Positions 1 to 17,461 of a DNA stretch of 64,000 nt are shown in pieces. Numbering within the stretch: position 1 is the stretch's first letter; the number at the start of each line of letters is the position of its first letter. The notes beneath the pieces were generated by a model. That model searched no databases. It had not been told where the DNA came from and was given only the letters and a program-made list of their open reading frames with translations. The DNA lies in the NCBI GenBank assembly GCA_027186245.1, contig CP114498.1, positions 3,169,501 to 3,233,500 of the forward strand. The letters run 5' to 3'. Source of the stretch: Coriaria nepalensis. Lineage: Eukaryota; Streptophyta; Magnoliopsida; Cucurbitales; Coriariaceae. The position numbers were made by a program, and so were the translations under genes.

Positions 1-1469
1 ACTTTGGGTCCAGCCTGATTCTTCATCCTTCATCCAAGCTGGACCCAAGTTTCTTGGCCCAAAAACACCAACCCACACCACGTCAGTTGTTGAAACCGAC
101 ATGTCGTTGTTTTCCTCTCTCTTTCCCAGCTAGGCGGCCCAGTATGATCAGATAGAACGTCGATCCATAATGACGAAAATAACAAGAACTATAACATATA
201 ATAAAATTTGAGTATGCATAAAATTGTACCGCGTGAAATTTCAAATTTTTATATATTATGTTTTAAATTTTTTTCAAAATTATGAAAATATGCTCATTTC
301 ATATTTTATAATAATTTTTTTAAATATCCCCATTTTATATTATATTTAATATTTTAATTAATTTTTACTGTAATTTTTATTTTAATAATTATTATAATTT
401 TATCATAATTTTTTATAATAAGATTATAATATTATATAAAAAACTTTGAATTTGAAAATCTAATGATTCACAAAATATTATGTTAATAAAAAAATGAAAT
501 TATTATTTAAGTTTTTTCTTAATCTTATTATAATTTTCGTTTTGATAATCAACATAATCACTAAAATTTTATCATAATTTTTATCTGACCGTTATAATCT
601 TATATAAATAAATTTGAATTTGAAAATCAACGATGGACATAATTATTACATTATTGAAAAAATAAATAAATAAATAAACATTTATGTTAATTTTTTTTAT
701 TAGAAAAAAAAAATCTATCCACAAGTAAATAATTCATTATCATCTCACGCTGAGTCTTCCCTTCTCTCTCATATATACTTTGATTTCACATCTCTCTCAC
801 ATTTCAATTTTCCATCATTTCATATAATCTTCATTCTTTTAACATTATTACTTTATAATATAATGAAAAGTTAAAATTATAATTATATCAATAATCTATA
901 ATCAAAATGAAGAGAGACATATAAAAATAATATTTATAAGAATTTAAAATATTTTTAATTTTAAAATAAATAATAAATTTATTAATTTTAATATAATTCT
1001 ATTTAATGATAATATAATTTTATTATCTAATTTAATTAATTAATAATCTCTTTATTATTATTATTTTCATATTATTTATAAGATATTATATCATATTCGA
1101 TTGCATCACAAAGATTAAACATCTAGTATTAACATATAAATAGATATTTTCTATTTCTCTTAAATTTATTTACATAATATATATATATATATTTATTTAT
1201 TTATTTATAATAGATAGTTGGTCTTATCTATAATTTTATTTTTATAAAATCTTTTGACCAAAGGAAAAACATAATTTTATAAAAAAAAAAAAAAAGGGGG
1301 ACACTTTGATTACATATAGAGAAAGCCAAGAAACTTTGTAGCTTGCCCTTTCTCTATTTGAACTTTGGACAAGGCATTATATACAAATTTACCAACCCTT
1401 TTTTCTGAGGTTGAGTGATTATTTTGTCTTTTACAAATCATATGATCATTCATTCATTCATACTAATTC
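1..1469. other. AT-rich intergenic DNA
   Basis: Very AT-rich sequence with poly-A and TA-rich tracts (for example near 1176-1200 and 1278-1294). I see no gene, RNA or clear element in it. It is the 3' flank of the J8 gene. Confidence 0.6.
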
Positions 1470-2374
1470 TCAAATGTACGGGTTAATATGAGATGAGTAG
1501 TCGCGAATTCCGGCTCCTTCCCACCCCATCCACTCCTCCCATAAGTCCCAATCCGGGTCGTCCATTCCCCTCATCGGCTCATCGACACCATCTTCCCTGT
1601 AATCATCGTACGATTCGATTACGTCCGGTGATTCACCTCTCAGACTGCTCATCACCTCCTAAAAATTCATGACCATGGAAAATTTCAATTGATAAGATGA
1701 GATATGAAGGTCTATGGAAAAAGATATGTTGCACTTTATTAAATTTAAAAAATAAAAAAAAGGTACATAAAAACCAATCAAATTCAGAAGCATCCTAAGA
1801 GCCAGGACTACATCACTAATTTCATTTTAACATTATCCCAAAGAATACTTTTATATATACCACATTAAAATAATTAATTAGATAAATTAATTAACAAAAT
1901 AAAATAAATTAATAAATTAAATGAAATTATCAGAGAGAATGAGAGGCTAAAACGCACATCATAAGCTTCATTGATTCGGTGAAACTGCACCCCACAGTTG
2001 CTTCCCCTGCATACATCTGGATGATACTAAAATATACCCCCCAACCAAAAAAAAACAGTCAATATATGATATACACAAACAAGAAGAACAAAAAAAGGGA
2101 TCAGTTTGTAAATCTACAACTCAACTGGGGCAAGGAAAAAAAAAAAAGTAAGACAAGAAGAAAAAGGGTGAAAGTAAAAAACCTGAAGAGCGAGCTGCCT
2201 GAATGCCTTCTTGACATCAGATTCAGAGGCGCCAGGCTGAATCCTAAGGGTTTTGTAAGGATCCATTACATAAGAAGAAGAACAGCAAACTTTTAGCCGA
2301 TTCCTCATAATCTTCTCCTTCTTTCTCCCATTCTTTAGCTGAATCACAGCAAACCCAGAAACAGAAGCAGCCAT
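1470..2374 (-). CDS. J8: chloroplast J-domain protein J8 (DnaJ family)
   Basis: Small type-III J protein, by homology to Arabidopsis J8 a stromal Hsp70 co-chaperone. Three exons on the minus strand: 2374-2183, 2026-1958 and 1655-1470, giving 148 aa. Exon 1 holds a basic, Ser-rich transit-like N terminus and then the helix-I/II segment with [20 protein letters not shown]. Exon 2 supplies the HPD tripeptide ([12 protein letters not shown]) that stimulates Hsp70 ATPase. Exon 3 is the acidic tail ending with [20 protein letters not shown], a diagnostic J8 C terminus. Two adjacent AG acceptors (1656-1660) lie before exon 3; the downstream one gives the family reading YDVMSS. The start is the first Met (MAASVSG) after a (CTT)n leader. 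The family length is about 150-165 aa, so the gene looks complete. Confidence 0.9.
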
Positions 2375-2660
2375 TATCTTCTTCTTCTTCTTCTTCTTCA
2401 AATGAAAGCAAAATTCTAATCTTGGCTTTTTTATAAGCAATGGAGATTTGACTGGTGAATTGATGTGTATTGATTTTCTTTGAAGACCCAATTATTGTAG
2501 TTTTGTTTCTGAAACAAATAGATATATCAATCAAACTAATCACACTAATAAAAAACTAGTTTCAAAAAATAAGGGGGGAGAGAGAGAGAGAGAGAGACTG
2601 TGTGTGAAAATTTAAAGAGAGAGGCATTTTGAAAGGGAAAGGAATTATCATGGAAGGGTC
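2375..2660 (-). promoter_or_regulatory. J8 5' leader and proximal promoter with GA microsatellite
   Basis: Upstream of the J8 start the leader has a run of CTT triplets (plus strand 2380-2399), and about 200 bp further lies a pure GA tract (about 2579-2597). GA/CT tracts are common in plant core promoters. I did not find a convincing TATA box. Confidence 0.4.
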
Positions 2661-3829
2661 CTTATCCAATGTGGGTGGGGTTGGCGTGTTTTGTGGAGCA
2701 GAGCAGATCGAGATGGTCTTATAATTAGTTATTATGATTTTATCTGTTTAATCTTTAAATTCAATTATAACCCTTTTTCTTCTCTTTTGCTTTTTATTGG
2801 TCCTTATCAGATTTGTCGGTTTCTTATTTTTATCTTTTTCCTTGATTTGGGTTTAAATGGTTTATTTTCCGGTATATTCTGTTCCCGAACTAATTTGTTT
2901 TCCCCTTTTCACCCCTTCAATATTTTAATTTCATGATTTTACCCCCAAGATTACTAAAATGCTCGAAGTTGCTAAAATTGGAATGTTTTTGACGTGATTT
3001 ATCAGACAATAAAGAATATTTATAATATAATATATAGATATTTGTAGCTTTTAATATTAATTTTATATTATAAGGTCGACATTTGACCTCATTAGTTTCG
3101 AAAGGTATTTTTATATTTCAATTCTTTCATAATATGTAAGAAGGAAGGTCAGAGGTCTCTTGTTAATGTGTAAGATGATTCAATTATTGTTTTTCTCAAC
3201 ATGTCAATAATTTTCATCCGTCATCTCTTTAACATTTTCGTAATTAAGAAGTTGTCTCTTACAAAACATGATTAAGAACACAAAAATTTGGTATATTCAT
3301 AACTAATATACTTCATTAGTATCTTTGATTTATCAAAGCAAGATGCCAATATTGGGAGTAGATAGTCATAGAGAGAGAGAGAGAACTAAGATATAAAAAT
3401 TATACTTTGGGGACTTAAGAAGGGGAATTGAAATTTTCAAGGAGCATTGAGCAATAAGTGAAAATAAAGTAGACATTGACGTTGTAAGCCACACGTGTGC
3501 AAATATTGATCATTTGAGAAGCATGAGTTTCGGGCAGCTTATCCACTTGATATTATTTAAACCGGAACTTGTGGATCGGAGATTGGGCTCAAGGCCCAAG
3601 ACTACGAAGTGGATAAGAGATTACTTGGAAGTCTTACACGTGGCTGCCAGGCGAGGCCCGTATCTAAATCATGGCTGTTTTTCGTTACATGACTGCCCCT
3701 CTTAATCGAAGGAATATGGTAGGGAATAATGATGCTGAAACAACCGTACAATAAGTCAGATCTAATCTGGATAATGACTGAGAGGTGGTAGTCGGTCCGG
3801 ATCAATCCGATTTGAGTCATATTGGGCCT
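2661..3829. other. intergenic, no gene seen
   Basis: Short open frames here (for example 2691-2936 and 3514-3705) have no recognisable domain, no splice-site support and low-complexity composition. Nothing else stands out apart from a short GA tract near 3370. Confidence 0.5.
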
Positions 3830-4990
3830 GACCTGTTTAGGATTAGGCTAGGCTCAATTCATTTTAGATAAGTCGGGTTTAAGTTCAGGATGAGCACAAT
3901 AGTAAAACTCCGACCTAAGTTTATTTATATATTTTTTAAAATTAATTTCATTATTTTAAAAATGGTTGTAAATATTTAATAAAAAGGATAATAAATGATT
4001 TAGTTAATTTAATATATTTTTCTTCTAAATTTTCAAACTCGCCCTTTTTTTTTTTTTTTTCTTAAACACCAATTTTCATCTTATAATCTCCTTACACTTT
4101 CTCTCCTCTTCCTTACAAATTCTCTCACTTATATTTATATACTCAATTCTCTTAAAATTTTAAAAATTCTAATAATAGAATTTGATGGAGTTGAAGCTGT
4201 TACACAACTTAGACCAATTCGTAGAAAACATATTACTTAGGACCATTTTACGGAGCTATATAGAGCTTGAATTAGACGATAATTTGTATAATATTTAATA
4301 TATACAAAACTTTTTTATGCAAGACAAGAAAAATGATATAGACACTTGTAGCTTCACTATAACTTACATGTATGTGATGATGACGTACCATCTCTAGTTC
4401 CTCCACCACCTGTTTCGAAAGCAGAATAAATATAATGCTATTTTGTAGCTATTTATTTTATTTTTTTATTTCTTGTTATTTAAGTTTAAGCTTTAAATTT
4501 ATTATCTGGTCGCTTGTTATTGAAGTTTTTATTTCATTTATTTATAGGTTATAATTTTTAATTTAAATTATTAATATTCAAATTTTTAAATTTTAAACCA
4601 CTTAAATATTAACTCATAATATTATATACAAACTAAAAAAGGAAAAACAAAAAGAGTAAATGTAGACTTGCGGCAAGTTTGTATTAAGCTAACTTACATG
4701 CTACCTGCACCCTAACCCTCTTACGGGGAAGGAAAAGGTAATGGGCTTACGAGTAGTTTACGGGTTGTTGTAAGCTTGTGGGTTTGCGGGCTAGCATGTT
4801 TAAATATGGGTCAAGTTAGGCTAGTATGTGAGCTTTAAAATCCTATCTGGCCTCAAATTTATCTCAGGCAGGACAAAGCTCGAGCCTGATGTCTGCATGT
4901 CGAGCTCAGGCTCGAGTCGACTTTAACGGGTTGGAGAAAATGGGCTCGAGCCTGCTCGATCCATATTGCCACATCTAATAATTATGGTAC
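3830..4990. mobile_element. degenerate repeat, possible hAT-like or retroelement remnant (copy 1)
   Basis: The ends of this stretch carry GC-rich blocks of the kind GGGCCTGACC / GGCTCGAGCCTGCTCGATCC around an AT-rich middle, as seen in old non-autonomous plant elements. Parts of it (about 4440-4800) resemble a second stretch at 8790-9150, which supports a dispersed repeat. No coding sequence survives and I cannot define termini or a target duplication. Confidence 0.35.
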
Positions 4991-5109
4991 TTAGCTTGTT
5001 ATTCTTAAGCAAGATTAGTACTACGTTGCTTCTCTATGTCACATTTAGGTGGGCCGACTCACTAAGAATACTCAAATGATGGGTATACTTTTTAATTTAT
5101 GTATCTATT

Positions 5110-8100
5110 TAAAATATAGGAAAAATTTGGAAAAGTGGCCCAAATTTAAAAGCATGATTTAAACATTATACCCATGTTAAAAGTTAATGTCAAAATGGCC
5201 TTTTTATTTTTTTTTATTATTATCTTTTAAAATTTTACTAATTTATACTGATGACCAAACTAAACTTAATGATAAAATTTATAAATGTTATACTCGTGTT
5301 TGTCTTATTCATCCTCTTCCCTCCAATACGATCACACGACTTCTTCAAACGGTAACCAAGCTTCAACATCAGTTACCACCTTCAACCTCTTCATCTTCTT
5401 CATCACATTCATCTTCCAAGTTCTCAAACCCAAATGCTTCTACCCAGATGTTTTTCTATTTTCGAAATCATGGCTAGTATAAGTTCTCAAAAGTAAAAAA
5501 AGTAAGAAGACACGACGAAAGGAGGAGTTGTCGGAGATAGCTGCAAATGACGGAAAGTGAGTAAAGTCCTTGCCAGAATCAATGACCGAAGACCCACCCA
5601 CTTTGCAGCCGCCGGTATGTACATACTTATATTCTAAAATTTAGTATTTTTTTTTCTTGTGAATTTCTTGTAGATGGTTTATGCATTTTTTGGTGAGTTT
5701 GCTAATTTTTGTTGTCTAATGGAATTTTCATTGCTCCAATGAAATGAAATTTTTGGTGGCTTTTAGATTGCTAGATACCTTGTACTAATAGGTATCAAGT
5801 AATCTTAAAGTTATGACAAAGGCTTTAAGGTCTCTGCCTTAACTTCTAAAATGCTCGATGATCTATAATAATAGGTATCCATCAATCTAGAAGTTAAAAT
5901 ATAGATTTTGAGGTCTCTTAACTTCTAAATTGCTTGATAGCCTATAATAATGGGTCTGGCTTACCATCTTAATTGCTCAGTACCCCTTATTGTTAAGCCA
6001 TCGAGCAATCAAGAAGTATAGTTAGAGATTCACAAGCCTAGGTCTTAACTTCCTGATTGCTCAATAGCTCTACAATAAGGGATATTGAGCAATCAGAATG
6101 GTAAGACAAGACCTCAAGCTCTCTAACTTCTCATCTTGATTGTTTGATATCCCTCAAGACTATCCCATCGAGCAATTAATAATCAATTCCATAATTTAAA
6201 TTTCATTTTTTTTCTTTTTTCTTTTAGCTTATAATTGTTTATTGTTAATCTAAGTTGTTGTATGTTTATATTTAATTTCAGGTTGAAGAAGTTGCAATGC
6301 GTCATATCGTTACGTCCATCCTCACGAAAGATTTTTTTTACAAAGCTTGTGTCTCCATGATTTGAAAGCAAGAAGTTATTGTTGATAAATAAAAGGTCAT
6401 CACGAAACAATTAGAGGTGTTTAGGACTACATGTTTGGGACACTTCTTCGATGTGAATTAAATGCTCAATAACTCTAGCAAACTATTTTACTCTTTAATT
6501 GTCTGACAAGCCAAGTGTCAGAAGAAAAAGAAGTTGTGGTTTTTGGTCGATGACAAATCAATGCGGCTCGATTTGAAAGAGTTTTCTTCGATGTCACGAT
6601 TGAAATGTCATGAGTATAATGAGGACAATGCAACCGAGCGGTTGAAAAAAGACAACTGACTGTTGAAGAAGTATCTCGATGGGAATCTTGTCATATTTAC
6701 AAAGCTAGGAAGGAGGTTCAGAACTTGAGTAACAAATACAACGACATCAAAATGGCTTTTGTGTACTTCATAGAGGCGATTTTCGTGGCTCAAGAGAGGA
6801 AAAATAATCTTAAGCCATTTATATTATCGGTTGTATCTAATTAGTAAGGTTTAACGCGTACCCTTGGAGTAAAGCTTCTTTTAAGAAAATAATTGATTCG
6901 CTATAGAAGGATATAATGACAAAGGCTTCCATTAATAAAAAAAAGGGACAGAAAGTGAAGAGGAAACATATACGTTGGTAGGGTTTATGCTTGCTTTACA
7001 AGTTAGTGATAGTGTAATTTTATATTTCTTATGATTGTATTTCTTTTTTTTACAGATTGAAGTTTAGTTTGTACAAATTCATTAACCATGTAGGTATGGG
7101 CTCATGAATCCATTTCTTTCCTTACATTAAAAGCTGGGAAAGGAGTGCACAGGAATTTGATAGCCCCCTGAATTTTGAATTGGAAGTCTATGGAATAGCA
7201 TGTTGTAACCCATCGTGGTTGAATATGGAAATGGTAAGCAACTTAAATTATTTTATCTATTTTAAGTTCATAAAAATCATTTAATTAATCTAACTTTGAT
7301 TTTCCTGCAATTCAGCTCCTCGCCCATGGAATGTTAGAAGTTTCTAAGGAAGCAGAAGCTCAACATTATATGAAGAACTTGGAAGAATTTACGAATGATG
7401 AAAATGAAGTCATGGATGTTTTGACGAGCAAATTGAATGAATAATTCCATGAATCTTATGTTGAACCAAAAGAGTTGCTCAAAGAAGAACAACAAAAAAA
7501 GTCATCTGGAATAGAGATATAGAAGAGAATGAAGATTGCTAGTTTCGAGGGAGTAAAAGAGGTTATAGAAGTGTGTACGATGGATTTCGAGGATAGGATG
7601 ACGAGGCATGTTATGAAAATGAATAGATACCTTCATAATAGGATAGGAAATATAGAGAAAATATTAAGAGATATAGGCCATGATAAACGAAAAGTATACG
7701 ACGTCCAATTTTATACCACTAAGCCCACTAAGTGCCTCATCCCCTATATTTAGTTGCTCACAAACACCTAGTGAACCTCGTACATATCATCAATTGTCTC
7801 CACCTCCTCTTGAACCTCAACCATCCCCCATGGCCTATGTCACACTACCTCTTAAAGAACAGCCATCCCCTATAACTCGTGACTCACCGCCTCCTGAAGA
7901 ATGACCATCCACCATGACCCGTGACTCACCATCTCTTGAACTTTAGCCATCCTCCACTGTGTGAGTCACCAGAAACTCCTACTCCGATACCCCCGAGTCA
8001 TTGAGCGACGATAACGATCTACATGTTGTGGTTTGGGGTTCCCTAAATATGGTAGATGAAGAGAAGGCCCCCCCGGTGTATTGATGAGGTAGTAGAGCCA

Positions 8101-8300
8101 TACACATGTTCTGGTATTAAAGATATTTGAAGAAGAATGTGAAAAAGTTAAGAGTTGACGAGTGAAAAAGTTAAGAGTTGACGAGGTAAGAGGATGAAGC
8201 ATCCATATATTCTCAAGCATTCAAAGAAAAATTAAGTATAAAAGCTTGAAATTCAGCGAAATAGTTTATCTATTTATAAGCTTTTGACCTTTGATTATGA
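5110..8300 (+). mobile_element. degenerate DUF1985/Ulp1-type element, copy 1
   Basis: This region is a diverged copy of 59500-62200. Shared landmarks in the same order are CGAAGACCCA near 5590 (59770), a block of hairpin-like repeats (5800-6180 against 59960-60250), coding remnants around 6290-6830 and 7140-7440, a Pro/Ser-rich coding tail around 7780-7960, and a GAGGATGAA...CATCCAT box near 8190 (62158). The conceptual protein resembles plant DUF1985 proteins that travel with Ulp1-like proteases in Mutator-like (Kaonashi-type) elements. Copy 1 has several stops and frameshifts and cannot be functional. No transposase and no clear terminal inverted repeats were seen. Confidence 0.6.
5780..6180. 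repeat. degenerate tandem/palindromic repeat around TTGCTCRATR
   Basis: About five loose repeats of roughly 80 bp each pair a GATTGCTCAATA-like block with its reverse complement TATTGAGCAATC-like block a few dozen bases later, separated by CTTATTGT/AATAAGGG stretches. Each unit could fold as a hairpin. The same arrangement occurs at 59960-60250 in the second element. Confidence 0.55.
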
Positions 8301-8789
8301 AACTTGCAAATGGATCGAATTGACAAAGTGAGAGGTAAAACAGATTAGAAATAAAGAAAAATAAATGAGAAATTATGTCCAAATACATGGGGTCGCATTT
8401 AGTATTGGGTTGAAGGTTATGTTAAATCATTGGTATAAATGAGGGTATTCTAAGTATTTACCTTTTTTTTTTTCCAGCAACCCTTTTGTTTTAAGGGTAC
8501 TCTAATAATTTTATATTTTTATTTGTTTATTATAAGTAGTAAAATAAAAATAAAAATAGAGTATTCTTTAAGAAACTGTTACATTTAAAACCCAATACCT
8601 GTCCGGTCCAAATATATCACTATAAAAAAAATGGACACATCATCACAAAGTGTGAAGGAAGGGTAATTTCATGTGTGAACGCTTAGGAGATGATATGGTT
8701 CGAGTACTAATAATTGTGCATCAGTGTCACAACATGTTAGTGATAGTTCAGGTTTGTAAGTGAATGCGTATTAGATGGTCGCTTCTAAT

Positions 8790-9150
8790 AAGCTAATAAT
8801 GCATATGTATGGCAATTTAGGCAATTCTGTGTTAAGCTTGAGTATGTTTAGGTTGAGCTAAATTAAAAAAATTTTAAAATTATCATTTGATTTCTTATTA
8901 TTTAAATTTCTTATTTTATTTATTTATAAGTTCTAACTTTTAATTTTAAATCAAATAAATTTTAATTATTTTAATTTTAAATCAATTACATTTTAATTTT
9001 TAATATTATATAAATTTAAAATATAAAAAAAAAAAAAAAAAAAAAAGGAAAAAAAATATATATATTATTAAGATTTGCTAACTTGCCACAAGTCTTTGCA
9101 TCCTTACATACTATGCGAGGGAAATAGATGGGCTGCCCGTACGTTATAAT
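8790..9150. repeat. dispersed repeat fragment (copy 2 of 3830-4990 family)
   Basis: AT-rich block with the same succession of TTATTATTTAAATTTC / ATTTATTTATAAGTT-type segments and the same ACTTGC...AAGT motif followed by a CTTACAT segment as at 4440-4750. Ends with a poly-A tract near 9030. Coding potential is absent. Confidence 0.35.
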
Positions 9151-10280
9151 TTTATGTTCATTCTTATTTATTTATAGATTCATCAAATTCTTTATGTTCA
9201 TTATAATTTTAGTAAATTTTTGGGTTAAACATAATTTTTCATGCCATGTACAAAATTAACTAAATATAATATTATATTATAAAAACTCATATTTTATTAC
9301 ATAAGCTACTACTTTTGAACTAGACTCTCTTATATCTCATTTTAAAATATAAATTAACCTCTAACTCAAAATTTAATTATATTTTACCCATTAAAATATT
9401 TTTATCAAGCATCCATCATTCCCAACCCCTGGCTTGACGAGGATTTACTCTCGTGGGCCGGCCCGAAACGTTATGAGCCCGACAAAATCATTACTCATCC
9501 TTTCCTCCCCATTCTCTTGTCACTCTGCCGCGTTGCATTGTCCGCTAATTAATGAATTTGCATTTTTTTTCTTTTTTTCTTTTTTTTCTTTCTCTTTTTC
9601 TTTTTCTTTTTTATTTTCTCATATGTAAAAAAAAAAAAAAAAATCGATGAAGAAATAAAAAATAATAATAGTTGAAGTCACTATAATTTTTTACAATTTT
9701 TTTTCTCTAATTTATATAAAAAGTATTTGTAAAAAAATATTTTACAAAAAATTAACAATAAACTTACTTCAAAACTATTATATAAACATACCCTGTTCTC
9801 AAAATGTTCTCATAAAATAAAATAACCCGCGTTTCACAAAGCAAAACCTTTTATTTGACCAAGCCTCATTTTAATATTAAAATCCAGCACATTTTCCTAA
9901 CTTTAATTATAAACTCCCATTATTAATCAACAAAGTGTCACAACACCCATACAGTCGGAGCCCAACTACACTCATCAGAAGTCAGAACAATTATTTTAAT
10001 AAAAATCACCCTTTTTTTTTCTTTTTTTTTAAATTTAACAATAATAGACTTTAAATAAAAATAAAAAAATAAAATAAAAAAATAAAAAAGGAAAAATGAA
10101 GTAGGAGCTGGATTGGATAAGAGTTGGTAAGCTTTGGAGAACTGTCCCAGTCTCAACAACCCAACAGCGTTTGGTTGTTGAATCAAGAAAGAATTCTCCA
10201 ATCCATTTTGCCGCTGGCCCACTGCCGCCACCAGTCCACCCCCATACAAAACGGCGTTAAGTACGTGGCAGTCGCCCTTT
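9151..10280. other. intergenic, poly-pyrimidine and poly-A tracts
   Basis: Holds a long T/C tract (9567-9616) followed by poly-A, and further T- and A-runs near 10010 and 10050-10090. Open frames across it are low-complexity. No gene seen. The last part is probably distal HCT promoter. Confidence 0.5.
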
Positions 10281-10289
10281 CGCCACTGC

Positions 10290-13471
<3,182 letters not shown>

Positions 13472-13893
13472 AAGAAATTTACTAACACGGTCACTCCTTT
13501 TTTCTGGGTCTTTTCTCTCTTGTAAGTTGTAACGTGTTTGTGACTATTGAGCAGTTATATGATTGATGTTAATAAATTCTGTTCTTCGCATTCCCGAATG
13601 GTAGTACGTAGTGGATACGGGTTAATCCACGGTCTCTCGTAGATTTATATCTACGATTTTCAAGTCTTAAATCCGAGTAAATTTTTATATTTATATATAG
13701 AGAGGTAGATGATTATTATTATTATTATTGATATTTTTATTATTAATTGATTATTTTTTAGTGTTAATAAAAAAGAAGCCAAAATTTTAATTCTATTTTT
13801 GTTTTTATATAATTGTATATGTTATGCCTATATAATCCATATATATATTGGTGATGTAAAGAATTTGAGTCCGAACTTTAATAGTATGTCGAT

Positions 13894-14215
13894 CTAGTCA
13901 GGTGATGGTGTGTTAGGTGGTGGAGAAGGAGGTGAGGAAGCTAAAGGAGGTGGCAGTGATGGGATCTTAGCCGGCAGAGCCGGAGGTGATGGAGAAGACA
14001 CTGCATCGGAAGGTGAAGGACTCAATTCAGAGTTCTGAATTGAATATCCGATCATCTGATCGGCAAGGCCAGTTTAACTGAGTAAGTTATTTAAGGTGGA
14101 GAAATCTGAGTATTGTGATAGGGTGTTGGTGATGTTGAAAGCAGAAGGGGAGGAAATTAGGAGGAAGAAGAAAAAGGTAAAAGAAGAAAAATGAAGTTGT
14201 AAGATTCACCTTCCA
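13894..14215 (-). pseudogene. fasciclin-like arabinogalactan protein, internally deleted
   Basis: Read on the minus strand, a hydrophobic signal-like segment (ending FLLISSPSA) is followed by FNITNTLSQYSDFSTLNNLLS, the start of a plant fasciclin domain. An in-frame TAA (14074-14076) sits where these proteins usually have Gln. The frame then continues TGLADQMIG and jumps directly into an AGP-type tail rich in SP/PP (SPSPSDAVSSPSPPALP...) ending in TAG at 13894. Roughly 100 residues of the fasciclin domain are missing and no in-frame ATG precedes the signal segment. A TATA-like TATAAAT (minus, 14283-14289) and leader remain upstream, so the promoter may survive. FLA genes normally lack introns, so splicing is unlikely to rescue it. 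Confidence 0.65.
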
Positions 14216-15223
14216 ATGGATAGGGAGAAGAAGAATTTTGTTTTTTGTTGGTTAGTGTCTTAGTGAATAAAGAAAGTGAGGAATTTATAAGGAACAAATA
14301 AGTGGATGTGAAGTGAAGTGAGCTTAAACTTTTTTGTAGAAAGTTAAGAGTACTAAGTCTTGCATGAAGGAAATGAGGGGGAAGAAGAAGATTAGTGTTT
14401 TTGTTTGGTTTGGAGATGAGGTTAATTAGTATTTGGAGATGAGGTTTTTTTTAAGGATAATGGCCTTGTGTTACTTTATTTATACCTTAAAATGCATTGC
14501 AAGTTGCAAAGGAAGAAGAGTTATTTTAGTTTTGATTCATTGTTACTTTAATTTCATGACTCATTCCTTATTAACCTCACACATTTATTGAATTTAATTA
14601 CAAGTTCTCTTTTAATTTTCTAATTTTGGATTTAAAAGGAAATCCATTTAATATAAAATTCATATGATAATTGTTATTTATATAAATAAAAACATTTCTC
14701 CCGATTATTTACTTAAAAGCTAACAACATTACTTGAACAAATTACAAACCGATTGCAAAATCAAAATGTCGATGATACACTCATTTACTCAGTAACTTAG
14801 CCAAACTTCAACAGTGTATGAGACACTTGGTTTGATCGCAGGTGAAATAGTGATTGGGTTGCTCATGGATTTAACCAAATCCAACCCCAATCGGCCAGGG
14901 TGCAGGGTGCACTACGACTTTTAGTCAAATAAATAAAACACAAGGGGTATTCTACAAAATTTTGGATTTCACAAGAGTCTGTTTGGTCGAAGAATAATAG
15001 GCCATACCATGAAAATCTTTTGTTCTGATCATATACTAAAAACAGATTAAAAAGTTGAAAAAATTAAAAATCATATGTTCAACAGCCAGAGCAATTAAGT
15101 AATTGTTAACCGAATAATGAAGAAAACTCCCTAAAAGGCGTGAGACCAGCAAATGGTCAAACAAAGAAAGTCTTCTACGGATGAAACCGGATTTAGATCT
15201 CATCAAATCCGAACTATTGCTGC
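14216..15223. other. intergenic between FLA remnant and S12
   Basis: First about 150 bp look like the promoter/leader of the FLA remnant. The rest is AT-rich and includes the 3' UTR of the S12 gene just above 15000. No other gene seen. Confidence 0.45.
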
Positions 15224-16524
<1,301 letters not shown>

Positions 16525-16711
16525 TTTTTCTTTCTTGACCTTCTCCTTTTTCCCTGCATTGACAAGTACAAATCAGATAAATGGAATGTGATTTCCAGAA
16601 CATAAATTTTTAAGCATATGATAAAAAAAAGCAAAGAGAGCAGAGAGATACTGACAAAGAGGAGCAAACTGATTCGTCTTTCATAGGGAAAACCTAAAAC
16701 CCTATGGGAAA

Positions 16712-17461
16712 TCTATGACTTAGCCTCTAGACTAATGGAAAATTAGAAACTAGGATAAGTCCTCTTTTCAAAATATAGATCAGAGTTGATGATGTGGCAT
16801 GTTCAATACTCACGCTGCGTGATCATAAATGACGTAGTTTGTTGTTTTTTCATTAGAACCCTTGTAAATGAATCACATATGGCGTTAAAGTTTTGAATCC
16901 AGGTATGATTCCTGGAAACTGTGTTAACACTAGGGTGATACTGGTTGAGAAATATGGACCTCGGGGCATACATGATTCCATATTGGAATCATAATTATGG
17001 CTCGGATTCTTCTTCGGCATAGCATGAGCGTAAAGAAAACTTTGGGGATGATGAAGGATTCATCTATGAGAATATAAACTGGTCTAAGACTCAATATCCG
17101 AAAAGAAATTCAGGATTGTGAAATATAATAATAACTTATCAAGGTGTTTCACCATAATTTCTGACCACTATAATACACGTTGAATTTGTTTGGGTTCTAA
17201 TTGAGTGAGAGAGAGAGAGAGAGGCTTACTTACTGAGCTTTAAGAGAAGCAACCGTCAGAAAAATAACCAGAGAGTCAGTGGCCCCAGTGGCCCAGAGAG
17301 CAGAGGGAAGAGAGAAAGACGGAAAAATAAACAGAAAATGGCGGAAGGAATGTACCTGAGAGGCTGTGACTGGTAGATGGCGCGGCTCCTTTGAGAGAGA
17401 GAAGGTCGCTGGAGAGCTGCCGCAAGAATTAGGGTTTTGAATCTGAAGCGAATCCGAAAGA
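16712..17461 (-). repeat. inverted duplication, arm A (S12 leader exon and first intron)
   Basis: Read on the minus strand this arm matches 20343-21067 read on the plus strand, at an estimated 80-90 percent. It begins at GCTTCAGATTCAAAACCC, passes the shared donor CTCTCAG/GTACATTCCG and a GA-rich stretch, and ends near AAGTCATAG. The match stops abruptly at both ends. The open frame at 17256-17468 is only the 5' leader read as protein. Confidence 0.8.

Noticed and set aside
17040..17110. Possible C/D snoRNA in the duplicated intron (GATGATGA as box C)
   Set aside because: Box C would be on the strand opposite to transcription and no CTGA box D with terminal stem follows at a suitable distance.
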